Shown here: positions 1-9,393 of the stretch, piece by piece | Numbering within the stretch: position 1 is the first letter of the stretch | How the letters are laid out: the number at the start of each line of letters is the position of its first letter | Assembly: GCA_937958045.1 (NCBI GenBank) | Contig: CALFXL010000038.1 | Span: 1 to 64,000, forward strand | Reading direction: 5' to 3' | Origin: an uncultured Opitutaceae bacterium | GTDB taxonomy: Bacteria; Verrucomicrobiota; Verrucomicrobiia; Opitutales; Opitutaceae | DNA length: 64,000 nucleotides | Notes under the pieces: model-generated | What the model was told of the DNA's origin: nothing | Databases searched by the model: none | Seen by the model: only the letters and a program-made list of their open reading frames with translations | Program-made: the position numbers and the translations under genes

Positions 1-1239
<1,239 letters not shown>

Positions 1240-1261
1240 GGGAAGGACTTAGGAAATACAA

Positions 1262-3121
1262 TTAGACAGCGGCGGGCAGCCCGATGGGCGCGCGCAGCTG
1301 TCGCTGAAGGTCAGTGCGTTGTTTTATGAGAGAAATTGCGTCGACGGTACTGTCCGCACGGTGCGCGGCCAGAGCAAGTTCTATTTGACGGAGCTGTGGT
1401 TCGAGCACGCGAGTGCGGATTTGAGTGAGAGCCTGATTAACGGCACGAATCGGTTCTTCTGTACGCGGAGGATCGAAAAGAAGCGAGGCCACGAGTGTTT
1501 TTTCTTCGGAGGTCTCTAAAAGAGAGTCCAAGTGATCGCGTCCGGGCCAGGCGTCGTGTTCGAACTCAGCAAGAAAGCGGTTGAGCAGAGAACCGGCGAG
1601 ATGGCTCGTGTCGATCCAATCGTGCGGGAGAATGCTGCTGAGCGGCTTGCCGAGTTCCTCGAAATGCAGGCAGAGCATCAACAAGTGATGCTCGGGCGTG
1701 TTGCTGGCATCGACCGAACGCGTGACCGGGGGCGGCGGGGCTTCGGCGGGAACGAGCGGCCCGGCTTTGTACTGCCGACGTTTGAAAGCATCGAAATCGC
1801 GCAGGACGGCGGACGACGGGAGTTTGAGCGTGGCGGCGACTTCTTCGAGAAATTGAGCGCGCGTGATCTCGGAATCGGCGGCGGCGATGATCTCAAAAAG
1901 GCTCTGACAGGCGCGGGCTTTTTGTTCTGCCGATGCGGATTCTGGCGACGGGAGAATGCTGCGGCTGGCGAAGGCCATCGCGGAGGTGGCGCCGCGTTTC
2001 ACTTCGTCGTAGGCAGCGAGTCCGCGCTCGAGAAAGAGCACGTCGGGATCGGTTTTGCCTTCGCCGGGTGCTGCGAGGAAACGCACTTCGAGGCCGGCTT
2101 TCAGCGCGAGCGGAAGGAATCGAAGCGCCGCTTTTTGTCCCGCGCTATCGCTGTCGAAGAAACACTCCACCTGCGGATGATAACGGCGCAGCAGGATAAG
2201 CTGGCTATCGGTGATCGCGGTCCCTTGCGGAGCGATGGCGGTTTTGAGGCCAACTTGCCAGCAACGCAGCGCATCAAGCTGACCTTCGACCATGACGAAC
2301 GGATGGCCGTCGCCAACTGCGGTGCGCGCGCGGTCGAGGTTGAAGAGCAAATGTCCTTTCGAAAAAACCGGCGTTTCGGGGGAGTTGACGTATTTCGCTT
2401 CGCGCGCGGGATCGTCGGCGGGCGTGAGATCGGTCTGACGCGCGGTGAAGGCGACGACGCGACCTTGATGATCGCGGATGGGGATCATGAGCCGGCCGCG
2501 AAAACGCGGACGCAGCGCGCCGAGCGTGATGAGCGCATCGTCGCGGATAAAAAACAGTCCGCACTGACGCAGCGCTTCTTCGGAAAACTTTTTCTTCAAC
2601 AGCGCCGCGGCGAGGGAATTGTCGTTGGGATCGGCGGCGCCGATTTTGAATTCATCGGCGAGCTCGAGCGGGAAACGTCGGCATTGTTGCCAATACTCGC
2701 GCATGAAATCGCCGGTGGCATGCGAGGACTTGAACAGCTGGTGAAAATGCTCCGTCGCGGCTTCGTGCAGATCGAACAACTCCTGTCGTAACGAACGCTC
2801 TTCGCGCGTGGGGCCGACCCCTTCTTCATATTCGATGGGCACGCCAAAACGTTGACCGAGCGCTTCGACCGCTTCGGTGAACGTGAGCTGTTCGGTTTCG
2901 CGGACGAACGAAATGATGTCCCCGGCTTTGCCGCAGCCGAAACATTTATAGAAGCCCTTGTCGGGATCGACATGGAACGACGGGCTTTTTTCCTGGTGGA
3001 AAGGGCAGAGCGCTTTGAAGCGCGAGCCTGCCTTGCGCAGCGTGGCCACCCGGGAGATCACATCCACGATGTTCACGCGAAATTTCAGATCGCGGACGCA
3101 AGTGGGTTTGATGGCGGGCAT
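1262..3121 (-). CDS. dnaG: DNA primase DnaG
   Basis: Synthesises RNA primers at the replication fork. The 619-residue product has the family's normal size. The N-terminal CHC2 zinc ribbon is intact, with ligands C39, H42, C60 and C63 (CPFH then KCFGCG). The RNA-polymerase core and TOPRIM fold follow, with VMVEGQLDALRCW carrying the conserved Glu and FFDSDSAG carrying the metal-binding Asp pair. The C-terminal 150 residues form the variable helicase-interaction region. ATG at 3121 starts the protein only a few residues before the first conserved segment (VNIVDVISRVATLRKAGSRF), as is typical. rpoD follows after 22 bp and is probably co-transcribed. Confidence 0.97.
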   Translation of the reverse strand: MPAIKPTCVRDLKFRVNIVDVISRVATLRKAGSRFKALCPFHQEKSPSFHVDPDKGFYKCFGCGKAGDIISFVRETEQLTFTEAVEALGQRFGVPIEYEEGVGPTREERSLRQELFDLHEAATEHFHQLFKSSHATGDFMREYWQQCRRFPLELADEFKIGAADPNDNSLAAALLKKKFSEEALRQCGLFFIRDDALITLGALRPRFRGRLMIPIRDHQGRVVAFTARQTDLTPADDPAREAKYVNSPETPVFSKGHLLFNLDRARTAVGDGHPFVMVEGQLDALRCWQVGLKTAIAPQGTAITDSQLILLRRYHPQVECFFDSDSAGQKAALRFLPLALKAGLEVRFLAAPGEGKTDPDVLFLERGLAAYDEVKRGATSAMAFASRSILPSPESASAEQKARACQSLFEIIAAADSEITRAQFLEEVAATLKLPSSAVLRDFDAFKRRQYKAGPLVPAEAPPPPVTRSVDASNTPEHHLLMLCLHFEELGKPLSSILPHDWIDTSHLAGSLLNRFLAEFEHDAWPGRDHLDSLLETSEEKTLVASLLFDPPRTEEPIRAVNQALTQIRTRVLEPQLRQIELALAAHRADSTVDAISLIKQRTDLQRQLRAPIGLPAAV

Positions 3122-3240
3122 GGAGGACGAGTCGAAGCGCGGACCGGCGCGGTGAAGTTTGCACTTTTAACCCGGAGGGGGTTCTGTCAAGTACCGCGGT
3201 TTTGCGAAACTTTTTGCCGCGCTTGGCTACCCATTTATCC

Positions 3241-4284
3241 ATGTATTTTCTCAAGTTGAGGTCCGCTCGTTTCGTTTTCGTTGGAGTGATCGCGCTACTG
3301 CTGGCGGGCGGGCGCGCGGTGGCAGCCGAGGAAGGTTTGCTGCCGGTGTGGGAAGCCTCGCTTCCGTCTTTCGATGAAGGTGCTTACGCGGCGAAAGTTG
3401 AGTTGTTAATCGCCAAGTTCGAGGCCGCGAGTGGTCGTAAGCTCGTGCCGGGCGAGAAGAAGAAAGTAGGACTCAAAATCTACACCGACTCCGGACCGGG
3501 TATGGCGACGCCGGTGCCGCTGGTGCGCGCGGTGATCGGTGCGCTGGAGCGTCGTGGATTTGAGAAAGAGAATATCTTTTTGGTTGGGCTGAATCAGTTG
3601 CGGCTGCGCATGACGGGTTATCTGCCGTCGCTCGTGACGGGACAAACGCCGTTCAAAGGACATCCGTTCTATGTTTTGGAGTCCGGGCGTTATTATGATC
3701 CGGTGTGGTTCTACGACAGCCCGCTGCCGTCGCGTTTCGATCCGATCTTTGCCGAAAAAAGTGTCGAGGGTGTCGATGCCAACACGACGAAGGAACAGGA
3801 CCGCAAGAGCTTCCTGGCGACACCATTGTTTTTGGACGCTGACTTCTGGATTAACCTGCCGGTTTACACCGATCACCAATACCTTGGCGTGAACGGCGCG
3901 CTCGTGAACGCGACGCTATGGAACGCCAGCAACACCGCGCGCTTCTTCCGCAGTCCGGCCAATGCGCCGGCGGCGGTCGCCGAGATGAGCGCGATCCCGG
4001 AACTGCGGCAGACCTGGGTGTGCAGCATCGTGAGTTTGCAGCACTATCAATTTATCGGAGGCCCGTATTTTAACTCGCTCTACACAGTCTCGGAGCCGGT
4101 GGTCTGGCTGAGCGCCGATCCGGTGGCGCTCGATACGCTCGCCCTCATGCGCATCAATCGCTGGCGCGAACGCGCGGGCTTCAAACCCATTTCCGACGAG
4201 ATCCGCACGCTGGATTTTGCCGAGACGCTCGGCGTCGGTTCGTCACACATCGCTCCCGGACGGATCGTGCGCGTGGGAGATTAA
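3241..4284 (+). CDS. Exported DUF362-like protein of unknown function
   Basis: The 347-residue product starts at ATG 3241, which places a good signal peptide (hydrophobic VFVGVIALLLAGG, likely cleavage after AVA near residue 28). An upstream in-frame ATG at 3202 would bury the signal and is less likely. The mature part has the feel of the DUF362 family: KVGLKIYTDSGPGMATPVPLVRA in the N-terminal half, a central segment on DADFWINLPVYTDHQYLGVNG, and a C-terminal segment with LSADPVALDTLALMRINRW. In DUF362 proteins such Asp-Pro-Val-Ala-x-Asp motifs are common near the end. No ferredoxin-type Cys clusters are present. No reaction can be assigned. It is divergent from dnaG, with 119 bp between the two starts. 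Confidence 0.7.
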   Translation: MYFLKLRSARFVFVGVIALLLAGGRAVAAEEGLLPVWEASLPSFDEGAYAAKVELLIAKFEAASGRKLVPGEKKKVGLKIYTDSGPGMATPVPLVRAVIGALERRGFEKENIFLVGLNQLRLRMTGYLPSLVTGQTPFKGHPFYVLESGRYYDPVWFYDSPLPSRFDPIFAEKSVEGVDANTTKEQDRKSFLATPLFLDADFWINLPVYTDHQYLGVNGALVNATLWNASNTARFFRSPANAPAAVAEMSAIPELRQTWVCSIVSLQHYQFIGGPYFNSLYTVSEPVVWLSADPVALDTLALMRINRWRERAGFKPISDEIRTLDFAETLGVGSSHIAPGRIVRVGD

Positions 4285-4381
4285 ACGACTGATTGGAGCA
4301 GAAAGACTCGGTTATCCCGACAGATTCCCGCGGAAATTCCCTTGAGTCCCACACGCGAGTAAGCCCATTTCTGAAGGTGAC

Positions 4382-4756
4382 ATGTCCCAAGCTGACTATC
4401 TTCCGATTTTGATCCAGATCTGCCTCGCTGCCGCGGTGGTGTCTCTTGTCATCGGCGCGAGCCATCTGATCGGCCAGCGAGCCAAGCGCAATGCGATCAA
4501 CGATTCGCCGTACGAGTGCGGCGTGAAGAGCGAGGGATCCAGCCACGCGCGTTTCTCCGTGAAGTTCTACGTCACGGCGATGCTGTTCATCCTTTTCGAT
4601 ATCGAAGTGGTCTTCCTGATTCCGTGGGCGTTTATCTACCGCGATTTCTTGGCGAACAACCTCTCGATTCTCGGTCCCATTCTCTTCTTCATCGGCGTGC
4701 TTGTCCTCGGTCTCATTTACGAGGTGAAAAAAGGCGCGCTGGATTGGGAAAAGTAA
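4382..4756 (+). CDS. nuoA: NADH-quinone oxidoreductase subunit A
   Basis: Small membrane subunit of respiratory complex I. The 124 residues carry three predicted transmembrane helices. The family signature is clear: DSPYECGVKSEG followed by ARFSVKFYVTAMLFILFDIE and VVFLIPWA, where the Cys of YECG and the FDIE acidic pair are hallmark residues. A Shine-Dalgarno-like GAAGGTG lies just upstream of the ATG. No other nuo gene is present in the window; nuoA normally heads nuoA-N or nuoABC. The next gene, 30 bp downstream, is the EIIA-cyclase fusion. nuoA is therefore detached from its operon here, unless a second copy exists elsewhere. Confidence 0.95.
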   Translation: MSQADYLPILIQICLAAAVVSLVIGASHLIGQRAKRNAINDSPYECGVKSEGSSHARFSVKFYVTAMLFILFDIEVVFLIPWAFIYRDFLANNLSILGPILFFIGVLVLGLIYEVKKGALDWEK

Positions 4757-4786
4757 TTTCGAGCCAGGCTCCGGTACCCCTTATTC

Positions 4787-6142
4787 ATGCGGTTGGAGAA
4801 GATCATCGCCCGCAGCCGCATCATTGATCTGCGGAGCACTGAGCTAAAAGGCGCGCTCGAAGAGCTTTTGGATGTTTCCATCACGCGTTCGCCGGAGTTG
4901 CGACGCGATGTGCTGTTGCGCGGATTGCTCCAACGCGAGAGCACGATGACCACCTATCTCGGTGCGGGCGTTGCGTTGCCGCACGTGCGGACGAAAATGA
5001 ATCGTCGCTACATCCTCGCGATCGGACGCAGTCGCGACGGCGTGAAGCATGAGCGCACGAAATCGGATGAACCGGTGCGGTTGATCCTGATGCTGCTCGC
5101 GGACGAGAAGGCGCGTGATTATTTGCAAGTGCTGGCGTCCATCGCCCGGCTCGTACAAGACCGCGAAGTGGTCGACTCGCTGATCGAAGCGCCGACGCTC
5201 GACGACCTCACGGATCGCCTCATCGCCGCGCTCGGCGGCATCACGGCTCGGCCGGCCCAAGCTCAGCAAAGTCGTATCAACAAGATGATGGTGCGCCAGG
5301 CTGAGCGCGTTGCCAAAGGCACCGCGTGCTCGGCGATCATGGTTTTCGGCGATGTTTTCACCGGCGGCATCGAAAGCGATTATTGGAAATCGGCTTCGAA
5401 GGCGTTGCTGGTGACGCGCAATCTCGTCGATCCCGGCGAAGGCGTCGGCGGCTTCGACGAAGTGATTCAAGTCCGTTCGTTCTCGAGTCAGCGCCTCGCG
5501 CAATTGCGCAGTGCGATGCTCGTCGCGCTGACGCGTGGCGTGATTTCGTTCAACGATCGCATCTGCTGCATCGGCGGCATCACGGGCAGCAATCAATTCG
5601 ACACGATCGTGGTGGTCGATGTGGAGCGAGAGTTCCAGACGCTGCTCACGGGCCAGACCGATCTGCTTCCGAGCGACGTGAAACCCGAAGTGCTCGAACG
5701 CGTGATCGCGGTGGCGACCGAGCTCGCCGTCGAAGGCCGCGAAGGAAAACCGGTCGGTTGTTTGTTTGTCGTCGGCGACACCGACGAAGTCGAAAAACTC
5801 ACCAAGCCCCTCGTGCTGAATCCATTTTATGGATACAAGGAGGAGGATCGCAACATCCTCAATCCGTTCATGGACGAGACGGTGAAGGAATTCTCCTCGA
5901 TCGACGGCGCGTTTGTCATTCGCGGTGATGGCGTGGTGATTTCCGCCGGCAGTCTGTTGCAAGCGACGGATATCGATCATGCGTTGCCGAGTGGATTGGG
6001 CAGCCGTCATGCCGCCGGCGCCGCGGTATCGGTCGCCACGCAAGCGATTGCCATCGTGGTTTCGTCGAGCACGGGCCAGGTGACACTTTTCCGACGGGGC
6101 GTGATGCTGCCGTTGATGGAAAAAGGGATGGGTTTGAAGTGA
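4787..6142 (+). CDS. EIIA-PK_C-diadenylate cyclase fusion (probable c-di-AMP synthase)
   Basis: The 451-residue product has three recognisable parts. Residues 1-150 resemble a PTS EIIA type 2 domain, with the phosphorylatable His in GVALPHVRTK (H66). Residues about 160-285 resemble the C-terminal domain of pyruvate kinase (AERVAKGTACSAIMVFGD, then LTRGVISFNDRICCIGGITG), the domain that precedes the cyclase in archaeal CdaZ/DacZ. Residues about 300-451 look like a DisA_N diadenylate cyclase domain: SIDGAFVIRGDGVVISAG carries the DGA motif at 373-375, and GLGSRHAAGAA carries the position of the RHR motif at 407-409, though its third residue is Ala. Expected activity is condensation of two ATP to c-di-AMP, possibly modulated by phosphorylation of H66. 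It lacks transmembrane helices, so it is cytosolic. It lies 30 bp behind nuoA and has no Shine-Dalgarno. Confidence 0.8.
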   Translation: MRLEKIIARSRIIDLRSTELKGALEELLDVSITRSPELRRDVLLRGLLQRESTMTTYLGAGVALPHVRTKMNRRYILAIGRSRDGVKHERTKSDEPVRLILMLLADEKARDYLQVLASIARLVQDREVVDSLIEAPTLDDLTDRLIAALGGITARPAQAQQSRINKMMVRQAERVAKGTACSAIMVFGDVFTGGIESDYWKSASKALLVTRNLVDPGEGVGGFDEVIQVRSFSSQRLAQLRSAMLVALTRGVISFNDRICCIGGITGSNQFDTIVVVDVEREFQTLLTGQTDLLPSDVKPEVLERVIAVATELAVEGREGKPVGCLFVVGDTDEVEKLTKPLVLNPFYGYKEEDRNILNPFMDETVKEFSSIDGAFVIRGDGVVISAGSLLQATDIDHALPSGLGSRHAAGAAVSVATQAIAIVVSSSTGQVTLFRRGVMLPLMEKGMGLK

Positions 6143-6164
6143 GGACGCGACGGAGCCGCCGGCT

Positions 6165-7217
6165 ATGACACGCGCGACTTCGTTGTTTCTCGATGTGCTG
6201 CGGTTGAGCGCGGCGCTGGTGGTTTTTGCGGCGCACACGGCGCACTACTGGAATCCCGATATGCTCTGGGCGATGCAGGCCTGGGCGCACGATGCGGTGG
6301 TCGTGTTCTTTGTGCTGTCCGGCTATGTGATCGCGTACACGACGGAAAAAGGCGAACGCGATGCGCGCGGTTATGTCGTCGCGCGCTTGTCGCGGTTATA
6401 CTCTGTGGTCGCGCCGGCGCTGGTGTTGACGGCGGTGCTTTGGCTGGCGGGACGCGGACTCGATCCGGATCTGTATGCGAACCACGAGCGGGCGTATCCA
6501 TGGCTGCGCTTCGCGGCCAGCGGAGCGTTTCTGAATTCGGTTTGGATGATGGAACTCTCGCCGCCGGCAAACACGCCGTTTTGGTCGCTCGGTTATGAAG
6601 CGTGGTACTATCTGTTTTTCGGTCTGGCGCTGTTCATTCGTCGGTCGGCGATGAAATGGACGGTGCTCGTGCTCGCGGCTCTGCTGGCAGGGCCGAATAT
6701 CCTGATGTTACTCCCGGTTTGGCTGATCGGCGCGGCCGCTTATCGCTGGCGTGAGATGGGAAAACTACCGCGCGGGGCTGCGTGGAGCGGATTTATCGTC
6801 GCAGCAGTCAGCACGTTCTGGCTCTTGCGTTCGCTTCCTGATTGGCCCACGAAGGTCGGCGATGCGCCGTGGTATTTTGCGGGCGCGGCAATCAGCGATC
6901 TGATCAGTTCACTTGGCTGGGCGGCAATGATCTGGTTTTTCAACCGCGCGTCGGGTGCGCTGCAAATTCCGAACGTGGTTTATCGGCCCGTGCGCTGGTT
7001 GGCTGGGCACACCTTTTCGCTTTATCTCTATCACGCTCCGCTGGTGCTTTTTGTGTCGGCGGTGTTACCGCCGATTTTTGTGCGAGGGCTTGAGGGGGCA
7101 GTGTTGGCGGGACTGCTCGTGGTCATCGGAATTTTGGGCGCTGTGACCGAAGGACTGCGGGGAGGCTGGAAGAAGCTCTTTTCTTTCGCGTGGGATCGCG
7201 TCGCACGAAGATTGTGA
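6165..7217 (+). CDS. Acyltransferase 3 family membrane protein
   Basis: The 350-residue integral membrane protein has about ten hydrophobic helices. It begins with the family's N-terminal pattern LDVLRLSAALVVFAAHTAHY, containing the R and H residues typical of acyltransferase 3 enzymes, followed by VVFFVLSGYVIAY. These enzymes O-acylate extracytoplasmic sugars, lipid A or peptidoglycan. The family motif SLGYEAWYYLFF and the late HTFSLYLYHAPLVL match. The substrate cannot be told from the sequence. It follows the cyclase gene after 22 bp and may share its transcript. Confidence 0.88.
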   Translation: MTRATSLFLDVLRLSAALVVFAAHTAHYWNPDMLWAMQAWAHDAVVVFFVLSGYVIAYTTEKGERDARGYVVARLSRLYSVVAPALVLTAVLWLAGRGLDPDLYANHERAYPWLRFAASGAFLNSVWMMELSPPANTPFWSLGYEAWYYLFFGLALFIRRSAMKWTVLVLAALLAGPNILMLLPVWLIGAAAYRWREMGKLPRGAAWSGFIVAAVSTFWLLRSLPDWPTKVGDAPWYFAGAAISDLISSLGWAAMIWFFNRASGALQIPNVVYRPVRWLAGHTFSLYLYHAPLVLFVSAVLPPIFVRGLEGAVLAGLLVVIGILGAVTEGLRGGWKKLFSFAWDRVARRL

Positions 7218-7269
7218 TTGCACCGGTCAAAGGCCCTGAGTTTCTTCGACCTTTCAACTTTTTAAAACC

Positions 7270-7434
7270 ATGCAAGAAGTCGTCACCCTGGAATGCACCG
7301 AAGCGAAGAAAGAGGGTAAGCCCGTTTCGCGCTATCTCACCACGCGCAACAAGAAGACCGTCACCGAGCGCATCGAGAAGAAGAAGTACAATCCCTTCCT
7401 CAAGCGCCACACGGTGCACAAGGAGATCAAGTAA
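7270..7434 (+). CDS. rpmG: 50S ribosomal protein L33
   Basis: A 54-residue basic ribosomal protein that starts MQEVVTLECTEAKKEG and ends FLKRHTVHKEIK. The L33 hallmarks are YLTTRNKK and LKRHTVHKE. The zinc-binding Cys pairs of the C+ form are absent (only one Cys), so this is a C-minus L33. It lies 52 bp downstream of the acyltransferase and is followed within 30 bp by a strong intrinsic terminator, so it ends the transcript. No Shine-Dalgarno is visible; the ATG is preceded by CTTTTTAAAACC. Confidence 0.95.
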   Translation: MQEVVTLECTEAKKEGKPVSRYLTTRNKKTVTERIEKKKYNPFLKRHTVHKEIK

Positions 7435-7457
7435 TCCCCTGGTCTCATTAAATTTCG

Positions 7458-7486
7458 AACCCGGCCGCAACTGGCCGGGTTTTTTG
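7458..7486 (+). terminator. Rho-independent terminator after rpmG
   Basis: CCCGGCC (7460-7466), loop GCAACT, GGCCGGG (7473-7479), then six T. The stem is perfect and 7 bp long, extended by flanking A/T pairs. It sits 25 bp after the rpmG stop. Confidence 0.93.
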
Positions 7487-7538
7487 TTTTCTGCGTTTCG
7501 GACCTAGGGAAACGCTTTTGGCGGGGAATCGCGCAGCC

Positions 7539-7814
7539 TCAGGATTGAGAGTGCGTGGGGGCTGTGGAGGAAGCCGGCTGCTGGGAGGCGCCGGAGGCTT
7601 GCTGGGCCCGGCGGGCGGCGCGCCAGCCTTCGCGATGCTTGCGGATCCAGTCGAGCAGAGCGCGTTCAAAACCGATGTCGTGGCCGAGGCGTTCGGATTC
7701 GATCCACTTGTGCCGTAAGATCTCCTCTCGCTCGGCTAGGAACTCTTGGTAAAGGCTCGATTGTTTTACGAAGTCCCGGGAGGGTTCTGTCGGCTGAGGA
7801 GAATGTTCGGTCAT
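7539..7814 (-). CDS. Small conserved hydrophilic protein, unknown function
   Basis: A 91-residue protein if ATG 7814 is used (MTEHSPQP); a longer frame upstream is compositionally unlike protein. The core around residues 15-65 looks conserved and helical: FVKQSSLYQEFLAEREEIL, then HKWIESERLGHDIGFERALL and DWIRKHREGWRAARR. The pattern HKW..SE..G.D.GFE.AL.DW recurs in short bacterial proteins and in a region of DUF4032 proteins, as far as I recall. The last 25 residues are a Ser/Ala/Gln/Pro tail. It is likely cytosolic with no membrane segment. It lies downstream of mrp on the same strand after a 406-bp gap. Confidence 0.65.
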   Translation of the reverse strand: MTEHSPQPTEPSRDFVKQSSLYQEFLAEREEILRHKWIESERLGHDIGFERALLDWIRKHREGWRAARRAQQASGASQQPASSTAPTHSQS

Positions 7815-8220
7815 GACGGCCACGGCGCGAGTGAGTTTAAATGGTCTCAAGCGAGTGGGAGAGCTGCGCTTCGCCCGTTGATCGCTTGCTACAACAGAGA
7901 ACATCGCGAGCGGGACGCAGACCGGTCGCTTGGTAACGACCGTCCACTAGCAGGGAGCTAGTTTGAAAAAAACCTGTGGTTACGTGCCTTGCGTCAGTGA
8001 GCGGACAGGTGCCCGCGAAGACCGGTGCGAAGGTGTTCATGTTGCTGACACCAAAAGTAGGTCCGCGACAAGGCCTGTCAACCTCGCGGGGTTCCTCGGA
8101 AAATTTTGTGGAAAAAGTCTGGTCTTGTACGCGGGAAATCGAAAGCCGGGCGTAGGGGAAATGCCGAGGGCGCACCAAGGGGCGTGTATCCACGGCAGCC
8201 CTACACCAAGCGTTGTTCAA
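7815..8220. other. 406-bp gap without a convincing gene
   Basis: The gap lies between the end of mrp and the start of the small conserved gene, both on the minus strand. I see no tRNA, SRP RNA, tmRNA or RNase P signature. A 67-codon ATG frame on the minus strand (start near 8040) has no recognisable features. A short hairpin ACTAG-7 nt-CTAGT is followed on the plus strand by TTTGAAAAAAACC. The gap may hold the promoter of the small gene and perhaps an unrecognised RNA. Confidence 0.4.
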
Positions 8221-9285
8221 TCAAACCGCGGTGGACGGGACTTTGAGGCGATGCAGCAGTCCGCTGCCAATCTCGCGGAAGATGCGAGCGGCGACGCTGT
8301 CGGGCGCGGACACAACGATGGGAACACCGGTGTCGCCGCCGGCGCGGATTTCGGGGATGAGCGGCACTTCGCCGAGCAAGGACGTGCCGAGCGTATCTGC
8401 GGTCTTGGCGCCGCCGCCTTCGCCGAAGACGGCGTGACGGTTACCCGCGGGATCGACGAAGTAGCTCATGTTTTCCGCGACGCCGAGCAGGGGCACGTTT
8501 ACTTTCTGGAACATCAGGCCGCCTTTGCGCGCGATCTGCGTCGCGGCGAGTTGGGGCGTGGTGATGAGGATGGCACCATCGAGCGGCATCGTTTGCACGA
8601 GCGAAAGCTGCGCGTCGCCGGTGCCGGGCGGCAGGTCCACAAGCAACACGTCGAGTTCGCCCCACTTCACGTTTTGGACAAACTGCTGGATGGTTTTCAT
8701 GATCATCGGCCCGCGCCACACGACGGGCGTGTTGTCGTCGACGAGGAAGCCCATGCTCATGACTTTCACGCCATGGTTTTCGAGCGGGATGATGGAGTCG
8801 TCTTCGACCATCGGGCGCTCGTGAATACCCATCATCAATGGCACGGATGGACCATAGATATCACAGTCCATCAACCCCACGCGACCGGGGCGGCCTTGGG
8901 CGGAGAGCAACTGCGCGAGCGCGCAAGCGAGATTGACCGAGAAAGTCGATTTGCCGACGCCGCCTTTGCCGGAGGCGAGCGCGACGGAGTGGGCGATGCC
9001 GGCCGGTTTGCCGCCGGCAAGATTGCCGCCAGTCGCTGTTTTCGGTGCGGTCACGGCGACATCGATCAACGTCGAGGTGATGCCGGGCTGCGCGCGGAGA
9101 CATTTGTCGACCTCGTTTTTGATATGCAGCGGGATCTTCGGATCGGCGGTGTTGAGCGCGAGCGAGACCTTCGCGACGCCGTTGGCAAACGCGACGGAGC
9201 GGACCAGACCGAACGAGACGATGTCTCGGCTGAAGCCGGGATATTTAACTTGCTTGAGGATCTCTTTGATCGAGTCGGGTGTCAC
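8221..9285 (-). CDS. mrp: Mrp/ApbC-family P-loop ATPase, iron-sulfur carrier
   Basis: The 354-residue product starts at GTG 9285. An N-terminal MIP18-like (DUF59) domain lies at residues 1-80. The ParA/MinD-type ATPase domain follows, with deviant Walker A ASGKGGVGKST at 104-114, MDCDIYGPSVP and VDLPPGTGDAQLS. Relatives carry and transfer Fe-S clusters. The position where many Mrp proteins have the cluster-binding Cys-x-x-Cys reads YFVDPAGNRHAVFG (275-288) and contains no Cys, which resembles the HCF101-like variant as I recall it. Start choice: GTG leads directly into the conserved N-terminal helix. No Shine-Dalgarno is seen. Confidence 0.93.
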   Translation of the reverse strand: MTPDSIKEILKQVKYPGFSRDIVSFGLVRSVAFANGVAKVSLALNTADPKIPLHIKNEVDKCLRAQPGITSTLIDVAVTAPKTATGGNLAGGKPAGIAHSVALASGKGGVGKSTFSVNLACALAQLLSAQGRPGRVGLMDCDIYGPSVPLMMGIHERPMVEDDSIIPLENHGVKVMSMGFLVDDNTPVVWRGPMIMKTIQQFVQNVKWGELDVLLVDLPPGTGDAQLSLVQTMPLDGAILITTPQLAATQIARKGGLMFQKVNVPLLGVAENMSYFVDPAGNRHAVFGEGGGAKTADTLGTSLLGEVPLIPEIRAGGDTGVPIVVSAPDSVAARIFREIGSGLLHRLKVPSTAV

Positions 9286-9393
9286 GGCAGCGTGTAGTTT
9301 TTAAAGACGAAGTCGGTTTTGACGTTGTTATGGCTCGTCGGGCTGTAAATAGAAATGCCCGAACATCCCGCACTGTTTAGCTCCCTTTCTTCC

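Noticed and set aside
7963..9297. A long plus-strand frame across mrp.
   Set aside because: Composition is Asp/Glu/His/Arg-rich noise, while mrp on the minus strand has clear P-loop motifs.
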